Shown piece by piece: positions 1-9,102 of a DNA stretch of 24,770 bases. The notes under the pieces are model-generated. The model was not told the origin of the DNA, did no database searches, and saw nothing but the letters and a program-made list of their open reading frames with translations. Position numbers and translations under genes: made by a program. Positions within the stretch are counted from its first letter, which is position 1, and the number at the start of each line of letters is the position of its first letter. The stretch is from positions 3,940,294 through 3,965,063 of the forward strand of contig BFEA01000029.1 in assembly GCA_003427395.1 (NCBI GenBank), in the 5' to 3' direction. The stretch is from Chara braunii (Eukaryota > Streptophyta > Charophyceae > Charales > Characeae).

Positions 1-60
<60 letters not shown>

Positions 61-76
61 CTCCCTCCCTCCCTCC
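1..76. repeat. TC microsatellite grading into CCCT repeats
   Basis: Bases 1-54 are uninterrupted TC dinucleotides. After a short break come four to five CCCT-like units up to about base 76. The array is cut by the window start, so its full length is unknown. It lies outside the retrotransposon. Confidence 0.97.
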
Positions 77-217
77 CGCGTGACTTTGTTTTTTCCCTTC
101 CGTTTTCTTTCTTTTTTACTTTTGTATATTTGAATCGTTTTTTTATTTTTCATTTTTGTGCATTTGAATTTCTTTTGTTTTTTTCTTTGTTCTTCAGTGT
201 CATGCCGAGTGAACCGG
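77..217. other. T-rich flank left of the retrotransposon
   Basis: A T-rich stretch between the microsatellite and the left end of the long repeat. It has no counterpart next to the right-hand repeat, which is why I place the element boundary at 218. The few bases before 218 would hold the target-site duplication, but the other end of the element is outside the window, so this cannot be tested here. Confidence 0.6.
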
Positions 218-405
218 TGTCGCATTTTTTCCAGTCGAGCCACTTCGAGCGACCGAAAAGCCAACAGGCTGTCACGCATGATTTTGGATGTGATTGCAAT
301 AAACAAAATAAATTAAATAATGCAAATCCCTTCCTGTTGTGTGCCTCCGGCCTCAAGCGAGACCCTTCAATTGCAGTCTTCGCTGGTCCCCGGTCTTAGG
401 AATCT

Positions 406-411
406 TTTATT
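406..411 (-). promoter_or_regulatory. Candidate polyadenylation signal AATAAA in 3' LTR
   Basis: An AATAAA on the element's sense strand, about 190 bases before the LTR end. The same hexamer is at 20200-20205 in the other LTR. Its position would place the end of R close to the LTR terminus and leave a short U5. This is motif-based only. Confidence 0.4.
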
Positions 412-906
412 TTGATTCGGAACAACAGAGAATTATGCAAATAATAATCATAAAATTATGGGGTGCTATGCATGCATCAATTACGTCAATCTGATTTTGA
501 GAACTGTGACAAAATATCCATGAAGGCAATCATCAAGCAAGAATAATGCAGAAAATAAGACTGACTAACTCGAGCAAAAACAGAGGCAAAAGAATGAGGG
601 AAGAATGAGAACTCATAATAATCTCAGAAAGTACATGTAAATGGGCATGGTCAGCACCTCTCAAGAGTCCTCACTCATCCCTCTGGTCAATCTCTCTCAA
701 TCTCTCTTTTCACTGATCTTTTCTGGTGCCGAGACCCATGCCCACGTACAATCTGAGACTGAGGCTTCGCGACGAAATGCCACATATAACCAACAAGCTC
801 TGAGCACGACCTTCCACATAACACGGTAATTAACCACAGAGCAAAACTCCTCCCACAATGTAGGCAGCCTGTCCACTGAAAAGACCCCTCGTCTGAGGTA
901 GGGAAA

Positions 907-1575
907 CTAAGTGGGCTCAGTCAATGCCTCAATGTCGATCACCTCCGGAGAGATGTACCTCTTTGCCAATCCGATCACATCCAGCCAACTCGTGCCATCA
1001 GTGAGAAGAGAAGGGACTGGAGGCCTAGGATAGTCAGTATAAAGCATCGGCCCGAAGCTGCGGATCAACGTAGTACCACTCTCATTGAGCTCCCTCTCTC
1101 TCTGCTCAAGATATCCGGTGGCTGAGATCCAAACTGGATCGAAAAATTCATGAGCCTCCTTGCCCTTCTTCAGGTAGGGCCTCAAATCGTGAATAGTGCT
1201 ATCAGCAAAATTGGTCTGGACAACGAAGATTGACAAATCTCCTTGTCTAAAACCAATTGCACTAACATACTGATAATGAAATGCCTCTTTGCATGAGATC
1301 CGGTTGAGGTTGGCCAGCACTGACTCACTAACCGGCATAGGCTGAACTGTGCTTATGAGTACTCTAGCCGGTGCAAACCTACTGGATGGTTCAGGAGGAC
1401 TGGTTACCAAACTGATTGCAGAAGACTGATTGCTGAAAACTGATTGTTGGAAAACTGATTGCTGGATAGCCGATTGCTGATTAGGTGATTGCTGGATGTC
1501 GGGATAAATGAGTTGTACTAATTCAGAGACAAAACGCTCACTGGTGACTGCCAACAGTCCTCCTTGCTTCCTCAA
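907..1575 (-). CDS. LTR-resident type 2 module protein (left copy)
   Basis: A 222-codon open frame inside the left LTR; I do not recognise the protein. Residues 28-52 are a Gln/Ser-rich linker of repeated QQS units. Residues 84-207 form a module also seen four times between the right LTR and gag. Its landmarks are a VLxNL helix start at about 86, IHDLRPYLKKG at 128-138, a PRPPVP turn near 183 and DGTSWL at 193-198. The first codon of the frame is TTG and no early ATG is present. It overlaps the type 1 frame 1538-1792 by 38 bases in another phase, so it may be reached by frameshifting from that frame or by splicing. The right-hand copy is identical except for one residue (Arg/His at residue 14), an unusually high conservation for this element. 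Confidence 0.55.
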   Translation of the reverse strand: MRKQGGLLAVTSERFVSELVQLIYPDIQQSPNQQSAIQQSVFQQSVFSNQSSAISLVTSPPEPSSRFAPARVLISTVQPMPVSESVLANLNRISCKEAFHYQYVSAIGFRQGDLSIFVVQTNFADSTIHDLRPYLKKGKEAHEFFDPVWISATGYLEQRERELNESGTTLIRSFGPMLYTDYPRPPVPSLLTDGTSWLDVIGLAKRYISPEVIDIEALTEPT

Positions 1576-1792
1576 TAGTACCCACAGAAGTTATAGTGGC
1601 ACATAGCCTGCCGTTCTTATCATGCAGGTAGTATGTGTACTGGATTTTTGTATGATTCCTCAGAAGGGTCAGTGCATGTTCCATCATCATAGTAGTATGC
1701 AGATTGTATTCCTCCACTGCACTCTCCCTCCAGGTCTCCGCAGTGCTCTGATACAGCGAGCATGAGACTTTAACTGCGTTGCTGCGGTCCAT
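1538..1792 (-). CDS. LTR-resident type 1 module protein (left copy)
   Basis: An 84-codon frame starting with ATG at 1792; the function is unknown. It has a WRESA helix (residues 21-25), a Tyr-rich stretch KIQYTYYLHDKNGRL (49-63) and IEEARRTV (73-80). The same three blocks, with different wording, are found at 22461-22793 and, for the last two, at 17488-17778. It overlaps the start of the type 2 frame by 38 bases. Six codons upstream in the same phase is a TAG (1813-1811), and beyond it the frame stays open for about 80 Gln/Asn/Ser-rich codons to 2053, so the original protein may have been longer. Confidence 0.5.
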   Translation of the reverse strand: MDRSNAVKVSCSLYQSTAETWRESAVEEYNLHTTMMMEHALTLLRNHTKIQYTYYLHDKNGRLCATITSVGTIEEARRTVGSHQ

Positions 1793-2264
1793 ACTCTCAC
1801 TGGTCTCTCGCTACATCAATTCACCCAACTTGAGATGGGTGACTCTTGGATGATCGGGGTACGGAAAGGTTATTGAGTTGATTGCCGCTTGGAACAATCG
1901 TTTCAGATTGCCGTTTTCTTGTCGCTGTTCCTGGATGTTGTTTTCCGGTTGTTGTTTGTCTGCACTTTGGTTTCCAATTTGACTGCTGTTTCTGGGATTG
2001 CCGCCCTGAAGTGTTGTTTTTAGACTACTGTTTTCAGACTGCTGTCCTCCGAATTAACTGTCTCGTTGATTGAACTTAAGTTAAATGGCGGCTAAACCAC
2101 TATTAAATGCCATCTGGATTGACTGTTTCGCTGATTAAATGCCAACTGAGTTGTGACTGATAGGCAGTAGGGTAATCATTGAGCAATAGCAGGGTAGCAA
2201 CAAAATAATGATAGAACACTGTTCCTGGGCTCTGATTACTACCCAAAGTGTTGTTCTGAGTTCT

Positions 2265-2392
2265 GAGTACCGCCAAGAATGCTCTGTTCAAGCTCTGAAT
2301 ATTGCCAAGAATGCTCTGTTCAAGTTTTGAATATTGCTAAGAGTGCTCTGTTCAAGTTCTGAATATTGCCAAGAGTGTTCTTCAGAACGCTG
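2265..2392. repeat. 32-bp minisatellite, about four units, in left LTR
   Basis: Four near-perfect 32-base units, each containing CAAGAATGCTCTGTTCAAG or a close variant, at 2265-2296, 2297-2328, 2329-2360 and 2361-2392 (last one decayed). The same array with the same unit number lies at 22059-22186 in the right LTR. It lies within an approximately 850-base span between two type 1 frames that has no other supported gene. Confidence 0.85.
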
Positions 2393-2801
2393 TTCCGAAC
2401 ACTGTTCCGACCACTATTTGACTCTTCTGGATACTGTTCTGATCACTGTTTGTCTGTTCTGAACACTGTTCTGATCTCCAACTGAGTGTTAACCAAGAAC
2501 CTTCCGAATACTGATTGCGGGTCGAGAAACCGATTGATTAGATCACCGAATGTTGTCTTTCCTGAAGGAACTGCAGAATACAGGGGAGGGCAAACTTTCT
2601 TTGGTAAAAGTCCCAATGAAAGTCGAAAAGGGAAAGCCAAAATGTCACCTGTATTTACTCAAGTTTTAACCTGGCCTGTTCAACAAAATCCAAGGACGAG
2701 CAAGTGTTGTGCATTTTACCGTCGTGACCATAAAAGCAGAGCACGTACTCGATGTATTTCTTTCCCTCAGCCATCCCAACAGCATACCTCCTTTGAGTTT
2801 G

Positions 2802-2987
2802 TCAGTATGATTCTATATTTGTGCAAGCCTCTTCCACCCATCCTTCCTTCTTGTCTCTGTTCAAACGGGACTTCAACACGATGACATCGTTTTCTTTCAT
2901 AATTCTCTCAAGTTCTTCTGAGTTCAGGCAACAATAAAAACGAACCGTAGGTGAGTTCCGTGGACTCCTCACGCAGAACATTATCAC
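2802..2987 (-). pseudogene. Type 1 module protein broken by a nonsense codon (left LTR)
   Basis: This is the left-LTR equivalent of the 110-residue frame 22461-22793. It is truncated after residue 61 by a TGA at 2804-2802 where the right copy has AGA (Arg62). Beyond the stop the frame stays open and retains the YIEY and VEQARL blocks down to about 2655. One base change therefore separates an open from a broken copy. In a new insertion both LTRs are normally copied from one template, so the change probably arose after insertion. Confidence 0.6.
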
Positions 2988-4323
2988 CTAACTCGGGCCG
3001 TACTGCGAGAGTACCAGGCTACGGATGATGGTGAACCAAGCTAGGCGTGTGAGGGCCACTTTCAGTTTCTATATAAAACACAAGCCTCCTTGTGCACGAA
3101 ACTCACGTGTGTTCCCCTATCTCATACTGAACGGTGCAAGTCCAAGTGTCCCTCACTCTAACACAGGAACCCTGACTGCTGGCGTCATCAGACTCTCGAG
3201 TGCGAAAATCCTTGTTATTATTTTCCCATCCAGATATCGGCAGTTGTTCCCTCCCTCTTCAGTTCATCACTCGCCTCAGAAAATTTTTTCCGATTGCTTA
3301 ATAATAGGGGGTACGGTCGATAGCCCACTCAAAGAGCCACATACTCGTTGATTAGTACTAGCACCCGAAGACTCATGATCAGACCGGTGTACACATGCCC
3401 TTCATTGACTCAGACTGCAGTACCGTGTTCGAGATCTATAGATACCAGCACTTAGGCAAAAGCTCATGCGACCCTGAGGACAGAGGCTCTGGGCTCAGAA
3501 CAAGTCTAAGCGCGGTTTGATGGATCTCACCACACAATTCATTCACCCGTCACCATCAGCCCAATCAGGATTAAGCACCATCTGTTCGACTACCCCAGCA
3601 CTGCCTCTTATAAGAGCATGATACCGTCTCGGTTCAGAGCTTGGTCTCTTTTTCTCTTTGTTTTACCTAAAACTCTGTCTCCCTGACACTTGGCCAACCC
3701 ATACTCAGGTACAGTAAACAAGTAAAGAGAAACGAATTAAAGGGAAAGGCTCTGAGGAAACTGCCCCAATACTCAAATTATCACCGATTGCATAGGGATC
3801 AACCGGGGGCACGAATCTTCTGCGAAGCAAGAGAAGAAGGAAAGGCAAAATAAGCACTCAGTCGCCTTCGAGTAGGAATTTAACGAGGATGTAAGTGATT
3901 CTCCTCAGTACCGACTTTCTTTTCCCCATCCACTCATAGGTCGAGGTATTTGGACACGACCAATGGAGGACATTTTTCTTTACTCCTTTCTGACGTTCAA
4001 ACCCACTAGGTAGACCTTAAAGAAGACCTGCATAATTGATCAGATGCCTGCCTGCAGTCATCAGTATTGTAGGGCATTTAACCTTACTCGTACAGGCGTT
4101 CGCTGGCTTACTCAGACATGCATCAAATTTACCACAAAGCACGATCGAGCTCTTACCACTATAGGCAATCATTCAATCAGGCGAGAGTATGCACTCCAAC
4201 CCACCCACTCCCTTAAGCCGTTGCGATAAGCACTCGCAAGATGCAGTCATTCAAAATAATCGCACAGTGCAGTCACGTAACGTAGTCATACAGCACTGTC
4301 ACACAATGCAGTCACACAACATT
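2988..4323. other. LTR interior without a recognised gene
   Basis: No coding frame is convincing on either strand. The plus-strand frame at 3025-3351 (108 codons) is open in both LTR copies but looks like chance in a conserved repeat. The segment holds a plus-strand TATATAAAA at 3070-3078 and a short palindrome TCTTATAAGA near 3605 that reads as a TATA-like motif on both strands. Confidence 0.5.
3070..3078 (+). promoter_or_regulatory. TATA-like box TATATAAAA, plus strand
   Basis: TATATAAAA is present here and at 22876-22884 in the other LTR. It faces away from gag-pol on the left copy's plus strand, so if active it would drive antisense transcription of the LTR. There is no independent evidence of use. 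Confidence 0.25.
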
Positions 4324-4366
4324 TGTCGCACAATGCAGTCACACGACACTTGTCGCACAATGTCGT

Positions 4367-4516
4367 CTCATGTCGCAATCACGCATTCCTTCACACGTCG
4401 CAATAACGCAGTCATTCACACGTCGCAGTCACGCATTCCTTCACAAGTCGCGATAGTGCAGTCATTTACATGTCGCAATAGCACAGTCATTCACATGTCG
4501 CAATCAAGCAGTTATC
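4367..4516. repeat. 25-bp tandem array (six units) carrying the LTR-terminal motif
   Basis: Six consecutive 25-base units (4367-4391, 4392-4416 and so on to 4516), each with an (A/T)GTCGCA-like core followed by a GCAGTCATT or GCATTCCTT tail. Upstream, from about 4300, looser units continue with TGTCGCA at 4324 and 4351. TGTCGCA is also the exact terminal heptamer of the LTR at 218. The array is kept at 24174-24323 in the right LTR. The plus-strand open frame across it (4189-4539) is repeat-encoded and probably not a gene. Confidence 0.88.
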
Positions 4517-6738
4517 CCGTTCACACGAGTACACACTAACTTGCACGTTTCACGCTCAATTAATTACTAACCACAAAACGACTTCTCATGGTTGCTGGTA
4601 ACCATTTCAATCGGATGCACAATTATAAACCCATACGTTCAAACTTTTGTACAACCACGCCAGGGGATAAGAAGAGTCGAAATCCAGGTTGTTCACGATG
4701 TCTAAACGACCTGACTGAGAAGGAATAGATCAAGCTCCACCGAGCAGAGTTCGCTAAAAGGGCGTACAATGCCTAAAGCAGAGCCATAGCCAAGCTCCCC
4801 ACCCCTCTTAGATTAAGACTGCTAGCACGAGTGTAAAAAAGTCGTTTAGTCATCTGCAATCCGCACATATTGTATACCCGCGTTCACACTCTAACCCCGT
4901 TGTTTCTTGCATGAGACTCTCGAGCGATCGCACCGACCTCTGATTCTCCCAATAGTGTGAGGGAGTCACTTTGACTACGATCGATAAAAGGGCANAAGGT
5001 AATTTTTACGCGCCGACGATGAAGATCTGCTCTCATTAAAAGCAAGGTTACTACGAAGGATAACTGGACATTCTCTCCAGGTTCCACCTGGCATGATCAA
5101 ACCCCACTACGAGAACCTTACCTTAGACAAGACTGAGGCGNAGCAAGAACATGCGATCCCAAATTCTACTAGAAGTCAACTAGCAACAACGGGAAGCTAC
5201 AGAATGAGAACTACTAGTGCTCACCCACACGACACAACTATTACCTCTCAAGGTGACAGTTAGAGATAGCCGTCACAATGCGATCTCAGGACGGCCCCGC
5301 ATCTCACGAGTACTGCTCGTTCCTCTTAGATTCATAGTCCCACAGTCTCACACTCCAATCTCCAGAAGCTCANCANGACATTCACCTCGCCAGAGTATTA
5401 CCAGCAACGCCCACGAAGACGGTCCCATACCTCGTCAGGTTATGAGCAACTCAAGTCTCACTCAATCACTNCGTGTTTGCACGGGCGGACGGACCACGAC
5501 ACACTTGCCGCGCGAACACAACGGAGCCTTTCNAGTAAGCCAGTTGGCCACCCGTGCCTTACCTCGGCCCGCAAGAGCAACCTGACCTCCTCTCCCTTGG
5601 CGTTGGGCCGTCACCATGGCCAAAACTGTCGTCTTCTCTATTCATTTTCTCCTCACTTCACCATACCCACTCCATACTGACTCTTCACGTGCTGGAGTCA
5701 AGTTGACGTCAGCTCCTCCCGTCTGCCCAGTCACTCGTGCACTATGCTAGTACTTCTTCCCCTCTGCGTGAGAGTGCCACGTGTAGGCCAAGTTCTCAGG
5801 TCACAGTTTTTTACTGTCCCACTCTAAGAGTCCATTTGTTTTCCCACCTCTCTGACGAGCGCAGTAGGCTCACACTCTGTTCTCGTGCATTGCCAGTTAG
5901 TTTTGACGTCAACCGCCTCACACCCTCTCTCACGCGTTGACCTTCTATTCTCTCTCTCGCACGACACCTGTCAAGTGTGTCGCGTGCCCCACGTCCTTGC
6001 CTCAGCCTCTTCGCTGCTGGCCCTCTCGCCACGAGTGTCGATTCCCTCTCTTGCCTCACTCCCATTTCTTACCTTTGCTCTGTTTTCCTTCGGTCCCGCG
6101 GCCTCCGGTCCCGCGGCCTCTGGGAGTCGGCTTTCCTTAGCTGGCCTCGGGTCCCTTTTCCACCGGCTCCGCGGCTGGGTGGTGCTTTTGGATCTCCTCG
6201 GGTCTGTTCCAGGACCTGAGATCCGTCTCTCGGTCCGCCTCGCTCATTTCGCTTTCCCCTCATGAGTCTCTCTCGTTATGTTGTTCCTCCCTCGTCTCGG
6301 TCTCAGTTGATGAATCGGTCTCGTGATAGATGACTGTCACCCTCAAGCCCACGGTCACCCCGTCTCGTCTGCACCTCTGCTCCGCCCCGTCGCGCGCTTC
6401 GGAAATGGCAGCCTGTAGCGTTTGATCACCTCGCATCTCCTCGTCTCTCGCCCCTTCTATGCAGACCTTCAGTCGGACAACCTCTCCCCCATCATAGTTC
6501 ATGGCCGTCGTAATCAGAGGGCCTTCACCCGACACTGCAACCCAGCGCACCGTGTGCCGCCAACACCCAGGCCTATAGCCGTGTAGTGCGATTGCCACTC
6601 CGGATAGCCTGCCCCGCTTGATAGATAGCACAACACTAGACCGTCGACTTCCTATAGCAGACCACTCCCCACCGGAACTCGCAGTACATGCTGTATACCA
6701 CCAGGCGACTGGCCGCGGACGATATCTCAACTCCCTCT

Positions 6739-6748
6739 CCCTTTTATA
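6739..6748 (-). promoter_or_regulatory. Candidate TATA box TATAAAAGGG, minus strand
   Basis: A good TATA motif on the element's sense strand, followed by a purine-rich GAGAGGG stretch. If 4974-8274 belongs to the LTR, this would be a plausible promoter, with transcription starting near 6710 in this copy and at the matching place outside the window in the 5' LTR. It would put the LTR-resident module frames inside the transcript. Motif evidence only. Confidence 0.3.
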
Positions 6749-7179
6749 GGTCTGTCCTCTGCGTTCTGAACGAAGGACTCAAATTAGTCCTTTTCATACC
6801 TTGCCCGATTTCAAGAATTTTTACAGTCTTTAAAATGACTAATGATTAAAAAAAAACGAATGATTTTCAGAGAATAACTCACTTGCCTAAACTTCATCGG
6901 TCGATCATGGACTAGCCTTGTTCTTGACAGTCCCAGATCCCAACGATATGGCAACGGGTTCGGCACTGTGGTCCCATAACGGGAGATCGACAATCGCTTT
7001 CTCCTTTTTTTTGTACAGCCTCGGTCTATCCTTGTTGGGTGCCCGTGTCCGATGGCAAGGAGGGGGCTTATGACCCTCCATGAAGGGGTGGTAGGCCTCC
7101 TACCGATGCAGCCGCGGGTCGCTCTCCTTTTGAGGTCTTGCCGCGCGACGTCAGATCGAAGCCCACCCACAGACTATAT

Positions 7180-7640
7180 ACGTGGGGTCGGCCTACTTAG
7201 GCCATGGATAGATGGTTCGAAATTCGAACCGTTGGCCTCCCGCGAAAGGACAGACCAACAGACAGAAATCAAAATTTAAAAACTAAATAATAATAATAAA
7301 AATAAAATAATAATAATAACCACAGGAAAAGGAAAGGGAAGGAAGGGGTGGCGTCCCAAAATCTCTCTGTGCACCAGCCTTGCGTGAACCGCGCCCCGCG
7401 CTAACACACGAGTCTGAGATTCATTTTCTTTCTTTTCCGATTCGTTTTAGTTCTCACTGTATCTGCCTCTTAACCTGGCCACCGGGGTCCGCGTGGTTCA
7501 GACAAACAGGTCTGGTACAGGCAATTTACGAGGGGTCGGTAAGACCCAGACCATGAGACGACAGTTGCAGTCCGAAACCTGAATCGGCGGCCTCCGCTAT
7601 GAAGCGACAGAACAACAGGCGGAAAATGACAATTTAAGAT
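7180..7640. repeat. Pair of diverged ~110-bp repeats with a tRNA-like GGTTCGAA palindrome
   Basis: Segments at about 7180-7290 and 7525-7640 align along their length. Both have GGGGTCGG near the start, GGCCTCC in the middle, GACAGA(C/A)CAACAG(A/G)C later and an AATTT end. The first contains the perfect palindrome GGTTCGAAATTCGAACC at 7214-7230, which resembles a tRNA T-arm, but no complete cloverleaf can be drawn. A SINE-like or satellite origin is possible. Between the copies is ordinary sequence with a TAA microsatellite. Confidence 0.55.
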
Positions 7641-8221
7641 TTGGAAAGGAAATCATAGCATCGCAGTGACCTGAGGCCACTGGATTTTCCCCATACAAAA
7701 AAAAAAAAAAACGAGTTTATATTTTGTGTTTTGCTTTTCCTTTCCCCCGACAACTACTTCTATCCCGCACACCTAACCCATAAATTGGCCATAGGGCACT
7801 CTGCGCGCAGTTGAAAAGACCGCTCCAGCCCCTTCGCCTTCGCGTCCCAGGGCAAGCCCTGCGGCTACCACGGCCACAGGCTGGTAGTGCTCTGCTGTAC
7901 AGCAAGGCGCCGAGCCTGCGTGGACCAACGGAAGCCCTGTGGCGCACCCCTTTTGCCGAGTGCGAGTGCTAAAATAGGGTTGGATATATCAGTATAGTAA
8001 CGGGTTCGATGATAGTTTAACAAGCCACAGCAACAGAGTGAGAGACTAGAACCAGGTAGGGACTTGGTGCACAGACGAGGGCCGGGATACCGCACCCTCC
8101 GACATAATACAACCCCCATCCAGCGTCCCCGATGAGCTAAGTTTCGATATAAAATAGTGCAACCTAATACGTTCTCGCTCATTCCTATTGTGGTTTGAGG
8201 CGATTTTCGCACTATCGTTTT

Positions 8222-8420
8222 TGCGCTAGCCGATTCTTCACCTTTCTCATAGTGCTCGTACTTCTCTGAGCACACCTTCCTTCCTCGCGCTCACCTTCCT
8301 TCTCTGCGTTCGCTTCTCTCCCAAGTGTTCGCCCTCATTCTCTGCGCTAGCCATCTCCCTTTGCGCTAGGTTTCTTTGCCTACGCTAGCCATCTCTCTTT
8401 GCGCTAGGTTTCTTTCTCTC
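8222..8420. repeat. GCGCTAG motif cluster and 38-bp tandem duplication
   Basis: CGCTAG occurs in near-identical contexts around 8224, 8345, 8363, 8383 and 8402. Units 8345-8382 and 8383-8420 are a direct 38-base duplication. The whole stretch is pyrimidine-rich on the plus strand, hence purine-rich on the element's sense strand. Confidence 0.7.
8275..8286 (-). other. Candidate polypurine tract next to a possible LTR end
   Basis: On the minus strand GAGGAAGGAAGG runs directly into TGTGCTC at 8274, giving the purine tract plus TG expected where a 3' LTR begins. If right, the LTR would be about 8.06 kb (218-8274), with TGT...ACA ends. Other pyrimidine tracts follow CA nearby (for example near 8292), so the exact place is unproven. 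Confidence 0.3.
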
Positions 8421-8631
8421 TGTGCCAGGCTTCTTCTCCCTGTACTTGCTTTTCTTTTAGTGCTCATCTTCTTTCTCACGTAGCATACCGCAATCTCCCG
8501 TAGTCGGTGCGATCGTTTTCCTTTATTTCTTTTGGTAGTCTTCCACTCCCACTTCCAGGATTCATCTCATCATCGTAGATTTCACTCACACAACTTCCTC
8601 AGTCCTAGCCCTTAGACACCTCACATGCATC

Positions 8632-9102
8632 ATGCCTGAGGCACGCCGCGGACAGGGTAGGGGAAGGGGAGGTAGGACAGAAAAAGCTAAAGAGGAGCCG
8701 CCAGTTAGGGCACGACGCTCTTATAGTTCAGAGGAGGAGGAGGAGGAAGAACTTAAAGGCTATGTGCACCTGAGGCCTTACCCGTGTTATCCATTATCAG
8801 GGTGGTACGAAAAAACCCCATCCTCTGACAGGATGGAATACCTCCAAAAAAAAATTGATGCGCGCTATAGTACACCCAGTGCTTCTTCTCACCCTTATAT
8901 CCCTAGGCCTCCTTCCACTCCAGCAGTAAGCAAGGCTATAGTGCCAGCTCCACCTCCTTTTGTTCCCTGCGCCGTCACATCACCTCATCAGCCTAGTCAC
9001 TGCGTTCTCCTCAGCATCTTCCTTCTTCTCTTTCTTTTCCATCTCGAACTCATGACCATCTTTTACATTTTGTATAAGCATGACTTCTTCTCAGCCTTTT
9101 GA
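8632..9102 (+). CDS. Antisense open frame in the element's 3' region
   Basis: A 156-codon plus-strand frame, opposite to gag-pol; not recognised. The N-terminus is Arg/Gly-rich (RGQGRGRGGR at residues 6-15), followed by a Glu run (38-43) and a Pro/Ser-rich middle. From about residue 120 it becomes hydrophobic and looks unlike the rest, suggesting a frameshift or splice near 8995. In another phase the Ser/Gln/Phe-rich coding-like text continues to about 9170. A plus-strand AATAAA at 9227-9232 lies 125 bases beyond the stop, consistent with a real transcript. Antisense frames between pol and the 3' LTR are known from plant Tat-group elements such as Grande, so this may be an analogous cargo gene. 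I cannot assign a role. Confidence 0.45.
   Translation: MPEARRGQGRGRGGRTEKAKEEPPVRARRSYSSEEEEEEELKGYVHLRPYPCYPLSGWYEKTPSSDRMEYLQKKIDARYSTPSASSHPYIPRPPSTPAVSKAIVPAPPPFVPCAVTSPHQPSHCVLLSIFLLLFLFHLELMTIFYILYKHDFFSAF

Larger units (their letters stand above)
218..4973 (-). repeat. Left long direct repeat (3' LTR of the element), minimum extent
   Basis: This segment is repeated in the same orientation at 20012-24770. The shared left edge begins TGTCGCA in both copies, with unrelated sequence before it, matching the TG start expected of an LTR. Alignment continues without break to the base matching the window end, so 4973 is a minimum. The repeat contains minus-strand open frames at 907-1575, 1538-1792 and 2802-2987, a 32-bp minisatellite near 2265, a 25-bp array at 4367-4516 and a minus-strand AATAAA about 190 bases from the end. 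By eye the two copies differ by a few percent outside a nearly identical stretch at about 530-1490. Confidence 0.92.
4974..8274 (-). other. Unassigned region, possibly the remaining U3-side part of the left LTR
   Basis: The right copy is cut at the base matching 4973, so whether this region is LTR or internal cannot be seen. It contains single N bases (4995, 5141, 5373, 5376, 5471, 5533), a GC-rich stretch at about 5580-6730 with a perfect 15-base tandem duplication at 6091-6120, a minus-strand TATA-like motif at 6748-6739, a TAA microsatellite near 7287-7318 and a 15-base A run near 7697. Several open frames exist on both strands, but none has recognisable motifs or an ATG-led start with support. 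Confidence 0.5.

Noticed and set aside
130-399. Plus-strand open frames at 130-399 and 19945-20193 with matching C-terminal halves
   Set aside because: The match is due to the duplicated LTR end; the N-terminal parts differ because they lie outside the repeat, and no motif or codon signature is present.
3025-3351. 108-codon plus-strand frame kept in both LTR copies
   Set aside because: Conservation equals the background of the repeat, substitutions change residues freely and there are no recognisable motifs.
4250-4516. CRISPR-like array
   Set aside because: Units are contiguous tandem repeats without unique spacers, in a eukaryotic retroelement.
4189-4539. 116-codon plus-strand frame of His/Ser/Gln/Thr repeats, conserved in both LTRs
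   Set aside because: It is produced by the 25-bp tandem array, which is not a multiple of three and happens to lack stops in this phase.
6260-6730. 156-codon minus-strand frame just after the TATA-like motif
   Set aside because: It starts with TTG with no early ATG, lies in GC-rich DNA where long chance frames are common, and overlaps several similar frames on the other strand. A faint likeness to type 1 modules is not strong enough.
7200-7260. Possible tRNA gene around GGTTCGAAATTCGAACC
   Set aside because: No acceptor stem, anticodon arm or D arm can be folded around it.
7865-8275. 136-codon minus-strand frame starting at the possible LTR edge
   Set aside because: No ATG start, no motif and no second copy visible to test conservation.
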